Shown here one piece after another: positions 17,704 to 26,902 of a stretch of DNA of 64,000 nt; position 1 is the first letter of the stretch; the number at the start of each line of letters is the position of its first letter. The translations under genes and the position numbers were made by a program. Source of the stretch: Methylobacterium sp. Leaf118 (lineage in GTDB: Bacteria; Pseudomonadota; Alphaproteobacteria; Rhizobiales; Beijerinckiaceae); the NCBI RefSeq assembly GCF_920984675.1, contig NZ_CAKLBV010000009.1:44541-108540 (forward strand), given 5' to 3'. The notes below the pieces were generated by a model. The model searched no databases. It had not been told where the DNA came from and worked only from the letters and a program-made list of their open reading frames with translations.

Positions 17704-18351
17704 TCATCCGTGCAGGGAATGGAGGTGCAGGCGCCCGGCCGCCTGATTCTCCGCGAACCACGCGCGCTCGGCCGCCCAAGGGTGGCCGGGCCAGCCGTCG
17801 AAGCCGAAGCCGTAGGCCTGGATCGGGGCGGCCCCGCGGGAGCGGGCGAGCAGGAGCGCCAGCGTCACGAGGAAGCCGGTGCTCGGGTTCGGGGGCCGGT
17901 TCGGGCGGGAGGCGAGCAGGCCCCGCGCCCGCTCGTGCAGCGCGTCCGGCAGGATGTGGATCGGCCGACCCAGCGGGCGTAGCCGCGCCAGGGCCTCGCG
18001 GGTCCAGCAGATCGGCTCGGGGCGGTTCTGCGCTTCCGGCAGCATCGGGAAGGGTAGGATGAAGGCCTGCGCCGCCCGGACCACGGGCCGCTCCAGGAAG
18101 TGCCGATCCGCTAGCCATTCGCGCATCTGGCCGCCGCGGTTGACCAGGGCGAGATGCGTCACCCGGGCGCCGGTCGGCCCCCCGAAGCCCGCCGCGTTGT
18201 TGAAGCGCACGACGCAGGCCGCCGCGTCGATGGCGCCGGCCGCCGCACGGATCTCCGGCGCATTGCCGACGACGGCGAGGGACCCGGTGGCCGGACACCC
18301 GTCGCGCCCGGCGGGGATCGGGGGGGGGAATGGGGGAATGTCGATGGACAC
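17704..18351 (-). CDS. GT29 (sialyltransferase-like) family protein with 9-C tract near start
   Basis: From a weak GTG start the protein has 215 aa; the upstream extension to 18504 is low-complexity and overlaps a divergent gene. Residues about 20-55 (SLAVVGNAPEI, then VVRFNNAAGFGGPTGARVTH) fit the donor-binding start of GT29-like proteins, and NPSTGFLVTLALLLA matches their second motif. Bacterial relatives are sometimes annotated as urease-operon accessory proteins. The 5' coding part carries a run of nine C at codons 8-11, a possible site of slippage. Substrate is unknown. Confidence 0.6.
   Translation of the reverse strand: MSIDIPPFPPPIPAGRDGCPATGSLAVVGNAPEIRAAAGAIDAAACVVRFNNAAGFGGPTGARVTHLALVNRGGQMREWLADRHFLERPVVRAAQAFILPFPMLPEAQNRPEPICWTREALARLRPLGRPIHILPDALHERARGLLASRPNRPPNPSTGFLVTLALLLARSRGAAPIQAYGFGFDGWPGHPWAAERAWFAENQAAGRLHLHSLHG
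18320..18328. repeat. 9-base homopolymer (G on plus, C on coding strand)
   Basis: This is the longest G/C run I noticed in this region and lies within the first dozen codons of the GT29-like gene. Gain or loss of one base would put the proposed start out of frame with the conserved domain. Confidence 0.6.
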
Positions 18352-18463
18352 CGGGGCGGGGACTCGGGGGGCATGGGGACTGGGGCTCGGGGAACCGCCG
18401 AGGTCGGGCGCCGGTTCGATGGGGCCAGGACCCGCCGAGGTGCCGCAGGGGAGGCAACCCGAC

Positions 18464-19456
18464 GTGACGCGCATGCGCCGGTGCTTCGTCTGCGACGCCG
18501 ACATGGTGGCGCCGAGCGCGCGGCACCTGATCTATCCGGAGGGGGGGCGCCGCGCGTTCCCGTGGGCCTGCGGCGCCTGCGGGGTCCTGCTCGAGGGCGA
18601 CGCGGAGGCCGCCCGCTGCCGCGAGCACCTGGCCCGGGCTCTCGCCGGGGCGTTGTTCGTGCCCGATCGGCACGCGTCCTACGGGCTCGACCTCTACACC
18701 GTGCGCAGTGCCGCGACCCGGTTCGGACGCGGCCTCCGCCCGCTCGAGGCGGCGGACCGCGCGGCGCTGCGGCATCCCCATGCGGAGCGCGCCGCGCGGG
18801 CGGAGCTCTACCCGCTCGACGCGGCCGAGACGCGCCCGGTCTCCCTCGGGCTCCTTTGCCGGGGCGACGAGCGGGACGCGGTGCTGGCGCGCCTGCCGGC
18901 GCAGGCGGGCTGGACCGACGACGTGGCGATCCTGCTCGATGGGGAAGATGCCGCCCCCCGAGCGGTCGCGGTGCCCGGATTCACGGACGGCGCCGTGCGC
19001 GTGGCCGCCCGGCCGCTCTCCGGCGACTTCGCCGCGCAGCGCAACGCCCTTCAGGCCCTGGCCCGCCACCCCTGGATGCTGCAGCTCGATGCCGACGAGG
19101 CGCTCGCTCCGGCGGCGGGCCGGCTGTTGCCGCCGCTCGCCGCGCTCGCCGAGGACGGCGCCGTCCGCTCGATCGGGCTGGCACGGAGGAACCGCGTCGA
19201 CGGCGTCCTCTCCGACGTCTACCCGGACGTGCAGTACCGCTTGAACCGCCGCGACGTGACCTATGCCGGTCGCGTCCACGAGCGGCCCTGTCTCGCCGGC
19301 GGCTGGCGCGAGAGCCTCATCGCCCTGCATGGCGGGATCGAGCATCGCTTGAGCCGCGCCCATGTCGAGGCCCGCTCGCGGATCTACGAGACGCTGGACC
19401 CCGGCCGTGGCCGCCCGGAGGAGGCCGAGGCGCTGCTGCGCCCCTACCGCGAGTGA
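18464..19456 (+). CDS. Glycosyltransferase family 2-like protein with N-terminal zinc-ribbon-like motif
   Basis: From GTG 18464 (GGGGAGG upstream) the protein has 330 aa; ATG 18473 is an alternative. Residues about 7-40 contain CFVC and CGAC pairs, which look like a zinc ribbon. The middle and end have the GT2 layout of WaaE/SunS-like transferases: a DFAAQRNALQALARHPWMLQLDADEAL block (nucleotide and DxD region) and the later YPDVQYRLNRRDVTYAGRVHE segment. It is divergent from the two putative transferase genes on the minus strand. The acceptor is unknown. Confidence 0.75.
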   Translation: MTRMRRCFVCDADMVAPSARHLIYPEGGRRAFPWACGACGVLLEGDAEAARCREHLARALAGALFVPDRHASYGLDLYTVRSAATRFGRGLRPLEAADRAALRHPHAERAARAELYPLDAAETRPVSLGLLCRGDERDAVLARLPAQAGWTDDVAILLDGEDAAPRAVAVPGFTDGAVRVAARPLSGDFAAQRNALQALARHPWMLQLDADEALAPAAGRLLPPLAALAEDGAVRSIGLARRNRVDGVLSDVYPDVQYRLNRRDVTYAGRVHERPCLAGGWRESLIALHGGIEHRLSRAHVEARSRIYETLDPGRGRPEEAEALLRPYRE

Positions 19457-19511
19457 GGGCCCTCGGCCCCCAAAGGTTGGGACCGGGTCCCTGACGGTCC
19501 GGCCGCGCCGA

Positions 19512-20646
19512 TCAGGCGCCCCGCGCGGCTTGGTAGAGTGCCAGGGTCTCCCGCGCGAGGCTCGCCCGGTCGAACTGCCCGGCTGCCGCCAGCGCCCGCG
19601 CAGCGTAGGCGCGCCGCAGGGCGGGATCGCGCAGGAGCGGACGCAGGGCGTCGGCCAGCGCCGGGCCGGTGGCAGCCTGCGCGAGCGGTCCCGCGCTCGG
19701 CGCTCCGACGAAGGCGCGGGCGCTCGCATCCTCGGCGCAGGCGACGACCGGCCGGCCATAGGCCATGGCCTCCTGATAGACGAGGCCGAAACTCTCGTAG
19801 CGGGAGGGGGCGAGCACCGCATGGGCCTCCGCATAGGCCTGCGCCAGCCGGGCCCCGTCGATCCGGCCGCGGGCGTGGATGCGCTGCCGCGCGGCCTCGG
19901 ACAGATCCGGCGGCACCGCCTCCGGTGGCACGCCGACGAGGTCGAGGCGGAAGGCCGGCAGGGTCCCCCGCGCTTGCTCCTCGGCCAGGATCGCGACCGC
20001 GCCGAGCAGGGCATCGAACCCCTTGCGCGCCTCTGCCCGCCCGACGAACAGCAGGCGCAGCGGCGTCTCCGTTTCCGGATAGGCGGCGGCGCGGGCGCTC
20101 GCCCGAATCTCCGGCGGCAGGCTGAGGCCGATCACGGCGGAGGGTTGGCGCCCGGAGAGGCGATAGGCCCGCGCGATCACCGCCCCGTGCGCGGCGGTGT
20201 TGGCGATGAGGCCGGCGCTGCCCCGCGCCTGCCGCCGCTCCAGCGCGTCGGCGGCGAGACCGTCGAGGCGGTCGCGGGGCCCGGCGCCGCCCTCTCGGGT
20301 GAAGGCGGCGGGCGTCGAGCTGCACGGCCGGGGCGTACCAGTTCGTCGCCTCGATCACGGCGAAGGGCGCGCGGGCATGGGCGGCCAGGACGGCCCGCCG
20401 GAAGGCGAGCGGCGCGGCCAGATGCCCGAGCGCCCCCCATCGACGCAGGCGCGCCAGCCCGCCGCCGGGCGCGAGCGCAAGGCCCTCGATCGCGACGCCG
20501 CCGGCCCACGCCCGGCCGGTGCGGTCGACGGTGAACACGGTCACGTCCTGGCCCGCTTCCGCGAGGCTCTCGGCGATCTCGCGGGCCGCGGTCGAGAGCC
20601 CGCTCGGGGCCGGCGGGTAGTCCCAGGCGAGCAGCGCGATCCGCAT
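19512..20646 (-). pseudogene. Glycosyltransferase family 4 gene with apparent one-base frameshift
   Basis: The N-terminal part from ATG 20646 (MRIALLAWDYPPAPSGLS) stays in frame to about position 20310 (NWYAPAVQLDARR). The C-terminal part (from FTREGGAGPRDRLDGL to the stop) is in another frame. The two join if one base is dropped from the CGCCGCC run at about 20301-20312, giving a normal GT4 protein of about 377 aa with LLFVGRAEARKGF and PSRYESFGLVYQEAMAYGRP motifs. The span of 1135 nt is one more than a multiple of three, consistent with a single insertion. It could be a sequencing error or a real mutation. The start overlaps the upstream stop (TGATG). Confidence 0.8.
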
Positions 20647-21695
20647 CAGGCGGCGCGCAGGCGCTGGTAGAGGGCGAGGTAGTCGCGGGCCATGCGCTCG
20701 GCGGTGAAGCGTTCCTCGAAGCGGCGGCGCACCTGCCGGCGGTCGAGCCCGTCGATCCGGGCGAGCGCCGCGACGGCCTCGGCCTCCGAGGCGACGACGA
20801 AGCCGGTCACCCCGTTCTCGACGATCTCGGGGACCGAGCCGCGGTTCCAGGCGATCACCGGCGTGCCATGCGCCATCGCCTCGATCATCACGAGGCCGAA
20901 GGGCTCGGGCCAGTCGATGGGGAACAGCAGCGCCCGGGCCTCCCCCAGCAACGCGCTCTTGCCGGCGTCGTCCAGGGGCCCGAGATAGGTGGCGTCGGGC
21001 CCGAGCAGGGGCCGCACCCTCCGCTCGAAATAGTCGGGGTTGCCGACATCGATCGTGCCCCCGAGGCGGATCGGACACCCCGCGGCGCGGGCGACGCGGA
21101 TCGCCGTGTCCGGCCGCTTCTGGTCGGTCATCCGGCCGAGGAAGGCCACATGCGCGCCCGCCTCGGTCCGCAGCGCGTAGCGGTCGTCACGGAGACCGTG
21201 ATGCACGACGCCGGCCCGGTTCGCGGCCGGCAGACCCGCGGCCTGCGCCGCCGAGATCGCCGCCACCGGCAGATCGGGAAAGCCGGCGAAGAACAGCGCG
21301 CGGTCGAGTTCGTCCACGCGCCAATGCACCGTGGTGAGGCTGTGGCGCCGCCGGGGCCCGAGCAGGGCCGCGTGGGCGAACTCGCCGTGGCAATGCACGA
21401 TGTCGAAGTCGTCGAGCCGCTGGCGCAGGGCCTCCAGCTGCAGCGCGTCGAGCGCCGCGGGCACGCCCGGCGCGACCCGGCCGAAGCGCCGCTCCAGGGC
21501 TGCGAGACTCGGGTTGTCGCCCACGCGGGGCAGATCGGTGACGCTGTCGGACGGGGCGAACAGCGTCACTTCGACGCCCAGGTTCCGCAAGGCCAACGAT
21601 AGGTCGTGGACGATTCTTTCAGTGCCGCCATGATGCTGCGGCGGAACAGGAAAGATATTCGGGGCGACTTGAGCGACGCGGAGCAACAGCTTCAC
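20646..21695 (-). CDS. Glycosyltransferase family 4 (GT-B) protein
   Basis: The protein has 349 aa from GTG 21695; a TTG at 21686 with AGGTGA upstream is an alternative start. The N-terminus (VAQVAPNIFPVPPQHHGGTER) is the acceptor-side GT4 start with the GG loop. FLGRMTDQKRPD and the EPFGLVMIEAMAHGTPVIA motif are the donor-binding region with its E-x7-E type acidic residues. It is translationally coupled to the frameshifted GT4 gene and divergent from the sucrose-phosphate-synthase-like gene, with 49 bp between. Confidence 0.88.
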   Translation of the reverse strand: MKLLLRVAQVAPNIFPVPPQHHGGTERIVHDLSLALRNLGVEVTLFAPSDSVTDLPRVGDNPSLAALERRFGRVAPGVPAALDALQLEALRQRLDDFDIVHCHGEFAHAALLGPRRRHSLTTVHWRVDELDRALFFAGFPDLPVAAISAAQAAGLPAANRAGVVHHGLRDDRYALRTEAGAHVAFLGRMTDQKRPDTAIRVARAAGCPIRLGGTIDVGNPDYFERRVRPLLGPDATYLGPLDDAGKSALLGEARALLFPIDWPEPFGLVMIEAMAHGTPVIAWNRGSVPEIVENGVTGFVVASEAEAVAALARIDGLDRRQVRRRFEERFTAERMARDYLALYQRLRAA

Positions 21696-21696
21696 C

Positions 21697-21709
21697 TACA
21701 TATGATGTA
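21697..21709. promoter_or_regulatory. AT-rich dyad in divergent gap
   Basis: TACAT-ATG-ATGTA is a perfect 5-bp inverted repeat in an unusually AT-rich patch between two divergent glycosyltransferase genes. TATGAT inside it could serve as a -10 element for the plus-strand gene, with no clear -35. Confidence 0.3.
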
Positions 21710-21744
21710 TACGGTCCAGGGCGATCCGTTCCATAGACCATCCT

Positions 21745-23799
21745 ATGTTCGTCCTACACGTCGCCCTCCAGGGCTGCCTGCGCGGCAGCGACGTCGTCTA
21801 CGGACTGACGGCCGATACCGGCGGCCATATCCGCTACCTGCTCGATCTCGTCGGCGCGTCCGCGCGGGATGCCGCCGTGACGCGAATCGTCGTGGCGACG
21901 CGCCTGTTCCACGGCGCGCCCGGCCCCGACTACGCCGTGCCCGAGGAGCGGATCGCCGACAAGGTCGTGCTGTTGCGGCTCGCCAGCGCATCGCCGGGCT
22001 ATCGCGCGAAGGAGGAGATGCACGGCGAGGTCGCGACCTATGCGGAGAATCTCGTCGCCTGGATCGGGCGTCAGGCGCGGGCACCGGACATCCTCCATGC
22101 GCATTACGCCGAGGCCGCCGCGGTGGCCGCCATCGTCGAGGACCGGCTCGGCATCCCCTTCGTGTTCACGGCCCATTCCCTGGGGCGGGTGAAGGCGGCG
22201 ACCCTCGGCGGCGCGGCGGCGTTCCGCCCCGAACTGGCGCAGCGGATCGCCACCGAGGAGGCCGCTCTGGCCCGGGCCGCCCTCGTCGTCGCCTCCTCGC
22301 GGGACGAGGCCGAAGTGCAGTATGGCGGCTACGACGCCTACGATCCCGGCCGCGTGCGCGTCCTGCCGCCGGGCAGCGACCTCGCCCGCTTCGCGGCGAG
22401 CCGCCCGCATCCGCGGGTCGATGCCACGATCGACCGCTTCCTGCGCGCGCCGCACAAGCCGCCGCTCCTGGCGCTTGCCCGACCGGTGGCGCGCAAGAAC
22501 CTCGCGGCCCTGGTGCAGGCCTATGGCGAGAGCCCGGAGCTCCAGGCCAGCGCCAATCTCGTGATCGTCGCCGGCACCCGGGAGGACATCGACACCCTCG
22601 ACGGCGACATGGCCGCGACCATGCGCGACCTCCTCGTGCTGATCGACCGCTACGATCTCTACGGGCGCGTGGCCTACCCGAAGACGCACCGCCCCGACGA
22701 CGTGCCGGCGATCTACGCCTATGCCCGCGAGCGCGGCGGCCTGTTCGTCAATCCGGCGCTCAACGAGCCGTTCGGCCTGACCCTGCTCGAGGCCTCCGCC
22801 GCCGGCCTGCCGCTGGTCGCCACCGACAGCGGCGGCCCCAACGACATCGTCGAGACCTGCGGCAACGGGCTGCTCGTCGATCCGCGGGCGCCCGCCTCCA
22901 TCGCCGCCGCCTGCCTGCACATCCTCACGGACGCGGCCTTCCGCGCGGCGTGCGTCGCCGGAGGGGCGCGGGCCGCCGCCGCCTATGACTGGGGCCGGCA
23001 CGCCGCTCGCTACCACGCCCTGCTGGCCGCGCTGCTCGCCCGCGACCCGCCCCTGGGCTGCCCGCGCCAGCTCCTGATCTGCGATATCGACAACACCTTG
23101 GTGGGCTGCGAATCCGCGCTTGCGACCTTCCGGCGCTGGCGCAGCCGGCAGACCGGGCTGGCCTTCGGCGTCGCCACCGGCCGCTCGTTCCACAGCGCGA
23201 TGGCGGTGCTGGAGCAGCAGGACAGCCCGCGGCCGCAGGTGATGATCACCTCGGTCGGCTCGGAGATCTACCACCTCGACGCCAACGGCGTGACCTACAC
23301 GGCGGACGCCCCGTGGCGGGCGGCGGTCTCGGACGGCTGGGACCGGGAGGGGATCGACGCGGCGCTGCGCCGGCTCGACGGGCTCGTTCCGCAGGGCCCC
23401 CTGGAGCAGCGTTCGCACAAGCGGAGTTTCTTCGGCGACGGGGACACCGCGCAGCAGGTGCGCGACCGCCTCGGGCAAGCGGGCCTGACCGCGAACGTGA
23501 TCCACAGCCACGGGCGCTATCTCGACGTCCTGCCCGCCGCAGCCTCGAAGGGGGCGGCGGTCGATCACGTCCGCGCCCTCTACGGCCTGCCCGAGCAGGC
23601 GGTGTTCGTGGCGGGTGATTCCGGCAACGACTTCGAGATGCTGCGCGACCGCGTCCAGGCGATCATCGTCGCCAACCACTCCGACGGCCTCGCCACCCAC
23701 GCGGCCCTCGCCCATTCCTACGTCGCCCGCGCCTCGCATGCCCGCGGCATCATCGAGGGCGTGCTGCATTTCCGCCGGGCTTTGGCCTATGCGTCGTAA
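21745..23799 (+). CDS. Fused sucrose-phosphate-synthase-like GT4 + HAD sugar phosphatase
   Basis: The protein has 684 aa. Residues 1 to about 430 match the sucrose/mannosylfructose-phosphate synthase branch of GT4: LTADTGGHIRYLLDLV, HAHYAEAA, FTAHSLGRVKAA, and ALNEPFGLTLLEASAAGLPL. Residues about 440-680 form a sucrose-phosphate-phosphatase-like HAD domain with the nucleophile motif ICDIDNTL, a Lys in AASKGAAV and GDSGNDFEML. A single chain could make a sugar phosphate and dephosphorylate it, giving sucrose, mannosylfructose or a related non-reducing sugar. Separate proteins are usual in many bacteria, including mannosylfructose synthesis in Agrobacterium. The product cannot be chosen from sequence. 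Confidence 0.82.
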   Translation: MFVLHVALQGCLRGSDVVYGLTADTGGHIRYLLDLVGASARDAAVTRIVVATRLFHGAPGPDYAVPEERIADKVVLLRLASASPGYRAKEEMHGEVATYAENLVAWIGRQARAPDILHAHYAEAAAVAAIVEDRLGIPFVFTAHSLGRVKAATLGGAAAFRPELAQRIATEEAALARAALVVASSRDEAEVQYGGYDAYDPGRVRVLPPGSDLARFAASRPHPRVDATIDRFLRAPHKPPLLALARPVARKNLAALVQAYGESPELQASANLVIVAGTREDIDTLDGDMAATMRDLLVLIDRYDLYGRVAYPKTHRPDDVPAIYAYARERGGLFVNPALNEPFGLTLLEASAAGLPLVATDSGGPNDIVETCGNGLLVDPRAPASIAAACLHILTDAAFRAACVAGGARAAAAYDWGRHAARYHALLAALLARDPPLGCPRQLLICDIDNTLVGCESALATFRRWRSRQTGLAFGVATGRSFHSAMAVLEQQDSPRPQVMITSVGSEIYHLDANGVTYTADAPWRAAVSDGWDREGIDAALRRLDGLVPQGPLEQRSHKRSFFGDGDTAQQVRDRLGQAGLTANVIHSHGRYLDVLPAAASKGAAVDHVRALYGLPEQAVFVAGDSGNDFEMLRDRVQAIIVANHSDGLATHAALAHSYVARASHARGIIEGVLHFRRALAYAS

Positions 23800-23814
23800 G
23801 TCCGGCGCTGCCGC

Positions 23815-24705
23815 GTGACCGGCGGTCCCGTCCCTCCCGTCTCGACGAGTGTGCTCACCCTGGTCCGCGGCCGGGCCGACCGGCTGCGCAACCTCATGCG
23901 CGGGCTCGCCCGCCAGACGGCCCGTCCACGCGAACTGGTGATCGCCTGGATGCAGCCGGAGCCCGCGCCCGACCTGCCCGATCCCGGCTGCCCCGTGCGC
24001 CATCGCCCCGTGCCGGGCGAGCCGATGCCGCTCGCCGCCGCGCGCAACCGGGCGGCCGAGGCGGCCGGCGGCGATCGCCTCGTCTTCCTCGACGTGGATT
24101 GCATCCCGTCGCCCGGCCTGATCGCCGCCTATGCCGCCGCGGCCGACGCCGAGCGCGGCCTGTTCCTGGGCGAGGTGCTGTACCTGCCCCCGGATGCGAT
24201 CCCGGTCGGCACCGACCCCGATCCCGCCACGCTCGACCGCCTCGCCCGTCCCCACCCGGCCCGGCCCCCGGTGCCGGCGTTCGGACTGCGGCGGGAGCCC
24301 GATCCGGGACAGCTCTGGGGCCTGTCCTTCGCCCTGCCGGCCGCGGCCTGGCGGGCTGTCGGCGGGATGGACGAGGGTTACGTCGGCTACGGTGGCGAGG
24401 AGACCGACCTCGCCGCCCGGCTCGCCGCGTCGGGGCTGCCGACCTTCTGGGTCGCGGGGGCGCGCGCCTACCACCAGCACCACCCGGTCCACGTGCCGCC
24501 GCTCCAGCATTTCTCGGCGATCCTGGCCAACGCGACCCGCTTTCACGCGCGGCACGGGCACTGGTGCATGACCTACTGGCTCGAACAGTTTTCCGCCGCC
24601 GGCCTCATCGCCTGGGACGAGACAGCCCCGGCGATCCGCCTGCTGCGCCCCCCGAGCGCGGACGAGATCGCCGCCGCCCTGCGGCCCCGAGCCCTCTTCT
24701 CCTAG
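23815..24705 (+). CDS. Glycosyltransferase family 2 protein
   Basis: The protein has 296 aa from GTG 23815, 15 bp after the sucrose-phosphate-synthase-like gene. It shows a GT-A fold: STSVLTLVRGRADRLRNLMRGLARQ at the start, VFLDVDCIPSPG (DxD) in the middle, and GGMDEGYVGYGGEETDLAARL, the ED motif. A histidine-rich AYHQHHPVHVPP segment follows. It is a paralogue of the gene at 25955, with the same HQHHP segment. The acceptor is unknown. Confidence 0.85.
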   Translation: MTGGPVPPVSTSVLTLVRGRADRLRNLMRGLARQTARPRELVIAWMQPEPAPDLPDPGCPVRHRPVPGEPMPLAAARNRAAEAAGGDRLVFLDVDCIPSPGLIAAYAAAADAERGLFLGEVLYLPPDAIPVGTDPDPATLDRLARPHPARPPVPAFGLRREPDPGQLWGLSFALPAAAWRAVGGMDEGYVGYGGEETDLAARLAASGLPTFWVAGARAYHQHHPVHVPPLQHFSAILANATRFHARHGHWCMTYWLEQFSAAGLIAWDETAPAIRLLRPPSADEIAAALRPRALFS

Positions 24706-24737
24706 CTGCCCCGTTTTCCCGGAATGCCGGTCCCGCC

Positions 24738-25910
24738 ATGAAAAAACCCATCGCGTTCTTCGTCCACCACCAGGGCCGCGGCCACGCCCACCGCACCATG
24801 GCGGTCGCCGCCGAATTCGCCCGCGACCGTCCGGTCTCGGTGCTGACCGCCGACCCGTCCTTGTTCGACGGCTTCTCCCGCGACATCGAGATCGTGGCGC
24901 TTCCGAACATGATCGGCGCGACGGTGCCGACGCCGCGCCTCTACGCCGAGCCGACGCCGCCGGTGATGCATTGCGTGCCCCTTGGCCTGGCCGCGATGCG
25001 CCGGACCATGCGGACCATCCTCGACCATCTCGACGCGCGCGAGGTCGGGCTGTTCGTGGTCGATGTCTCCGCCGAGATCGCGCTGCTGGCGCGGATCGCC
25101 AGCGTGCCCGCCGTGCAGATCCGGATGCATGGCGACCGGGGCGATCTCGGCCATGTCGGCGCCTACGAGGCCTGCATCGGCATGCTCGCGCCCTTCGACG
25201 AGCGGCTCGAACAGGACGATTACCCGGCGCATCTGCGCCGGAAGACCTTCTATAGCGGCGGCCTCTGCACCAGCGTCGACCGGGTGCCCGACCGGGCGGA
25301 GGCGCGGGCGCGGCTCGGTCTCGATCCGACCCGCGAGATCGTCGTCGCGGTCACCGGGGGCGGCGGCAGCGGCACGCCCTACGCGCCCCTGACGGTCGCG
25401 GCCCGCGCCGCGCCCGAGGCCTTGTGGCTGACCCTGGGGCCGACCCACCGCGAGGGCCACGAGACCAATTTCTCCAACCTGCGCGAACTCGGCTGGGTGC
25501 CGTCCGTGACCGACCACCTCGCGGCCGCCGACATCGTGGTGGCGTCGGCCGGCGACAACACAGTGCACGAGGTGGCCCGCGTCGGCGGGCGCCTCATCGT
25601 GATGCCCGAATGGCGCTATTTCGGCGAGCAGACCCGGAAGGCCGAGGCGTTGGTCCGCCTCGGCGCGGCGGTCCGGGCCCCGCAATGGCCCGGCGACCTC
25701 GCGGGCTGGCGCGATCTCCTCGCCCGCGCCCGCGGCCTCGACGGGAGCGTCCTGCGCAGCCTCTACGCGCCCGACGCGGCGGCGCGGGCCGCGGGCTGGC
25801 TCGAAGGCCTGACCGACGAACTCTGGCAGGGCCAGACCGTGGGCGCGCCGCTCGAAGCCGTCGGCGCGCCGCCGGAATCCGCCCCGCTGCGCGTCGTCGC
25901 GGCCGGCTGA
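24738..25910 (+). CDS. GT28/MurG-like glycosyltransferase
   Basis: The protein has 390 aa. The N-terminus (KPIAFFVHHQGRGHAHRTMA) carries a glycine/histidine loop of the MurG/UGT-type GT-B fold. The C-terminal half has VAVTGGGGSGTPYAPL, then DIVVASAGDNTVHEVARVGGRLIVMP, the donor-sugar-binding region of GT28-like enzymes. No membrane segment is apparent. It lies in the same-direction run of glycosyltransferases; it may act on a nucleotide-sugar donor, but the specific role is not known. Confidence 0.75.
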   Translation: MKKPIAFFVHHQGRGHAHRTMAVAAEFARDRPVSVLTADPSLFDGFSRDIEIVALPNMIGATVPTPRLYAEPTPPVMHCVPLGLAAMRRTMRTILDHLDAREVGLFVVDVSAEIALLARIASVPAVQIRMHGDRGDLGHVGAYEACIGMLAPFDERLEQDDYPAHLRRKTFYSGGLCTSVDRVPDRAEARARLGLDPTREIVVAVTGGGGSGTPYAPLTVAARAAPEALWLTLGPTHREGHETNFSNLRELGWVPSVTDHLAAADIVVASAGDNTVHEVARVGGRLIVMPEWRYFGEQTRKAEALVRLGAAVRAPQWPGDLAGWRDLLARARGLDGSVLRSLYAPDAAARAAGWLEGLTDELWQGQTVGAPLEAVGAPPESAPLRVVAAG

Positions 25911-25954
25911 GCACCCTCCCCGATCCGTCCCGTTTGCCGGAGCCTATCCCCCGC

Positions 25955-26902
25955 ATGTCCACCGTTTCCGTCGTCACCCTGGCCCAGGGGCGGCCCGCGC
26001 ATCTGCGCAACGTCCTGCGCGGGCTGGAGCGCCAGACCCACAAGCCCGCCGAGTTCATCGTCGCCGTGATGCAGGACGCCCCCTACGACCTGCCGGAGGT
26101 CGGCTTCCCGGTGCGCCAGATCCCCGTGCACGGCACCGAGCTGCCGCTCGCGGCCGCCCGCAACCGCGGCGTCGCGGCCGCCTCCGGCGATCTCGTCGCC
26201 TTCCTCGACGTCGATTGCATCCCCACCCCCGGTTTCGTGGCCGAGTACGCGCGCGGCCTGTCGGACCTCGACGGCCTCCTGATGGGCGAGGTCCTGCACC
26301 TGCCCGCGCAGGCGACGCGGGGGCCGTGGGATTTCCCCGACCTCGCCCGGGTCGCGGAGAAGCATTCCGACCGGCGAGGGCCGCCGGCCGCGGGCCTCGA
26401 GATCTGCAACGATTACCGGTGCTTCTGGTCGCTCAACTTCGCGATCCGGCGGGCGACCTTCACGGCGGTCGGCGGCTTCGACGAGCGCTACCGGGGCTAT
26501 GGCGGCGAGGACACCGATTTCGGCAAGACCCTGGACCGGCGCGGCATCCCCATCGCCTGGATGAAGGGCGCGCTGGCCTATCACCAGCACCATCCGCACC
26601 ACATGCCGCCGATCCACCATCTCGACAGCGTGGTGCGCAATGCCGAGCTGTTCGAGGCCAAGTGGGGCTACCGCACCATGGGCCACTGGCTCTACGCCTT
26701 CAAGGTGATGGGCCTGATCGATGACACGCCCGACCGGCCGATCCGGATCCTGCGCCGGCCCGATGCGGCGGATCTCGCGCTGACCGGGCAGCAGAGCCAC
26801 CAGCCCTACACCAACGCGGCCTCCGTCATCCGGCACCTGGAGGCCCGCGCCCGCGAGCGGGACGCCGCCGCGGAGCCGGCCGCCCTGCCGGTGACGGCGT
26901 GA
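25955..26902 (+). CDS. Glycosyltransferase family 2 protein
   Basis: The protein has 315 aa from ATG 25955. STVSVVTLAQGRPAHLRNVL starts the GT-A fold; AFLDVDCIPTPGF is the DxD region and GGFDERYRGYGGEDTDFGKTL the ED motif. It shares AYHQHHPHHMPP and overall layout with the GT2 protein encoded at 23815, so the two are likely paralogues acting on similar substrates. Its stop overlaps the next GTG start by four bases. Confidence 0.87.
   Translation: MSTVSVVTLAQGRPAHLRNVLRGLERQTHKPAEFIVAVMQDAPYDLPEVGFPVRQIPVHGTELPLAAARNRGVAAASGDLVAFLDVDCIPTPGFVAEYARGLSDLDGLLMGEVLHLPAQATRGPWDFPDLARVAEKHSDRRGPPAAGLEICNDYRCFWSLNFAIRRATFTAVGGFDERYRGYGGEDTDFGKTLDRRGIPIAWMKGALAYHQHHPHHMPPIHHLDSVVRNAELFEAKWGYRTMGHWLYAFKVMGLIDDTPDRPIRILRRPDAADLALTGQQSHQPYTNAASVIRHLEARARERDAAAEPAALPVTA

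Noticed and set aside
16880..20014. 1044-codon open frame on the minus strand
   Set aside because: It runs across several genes on both strands and shows no domain of its own; the real minus-strand genes are in another frame.
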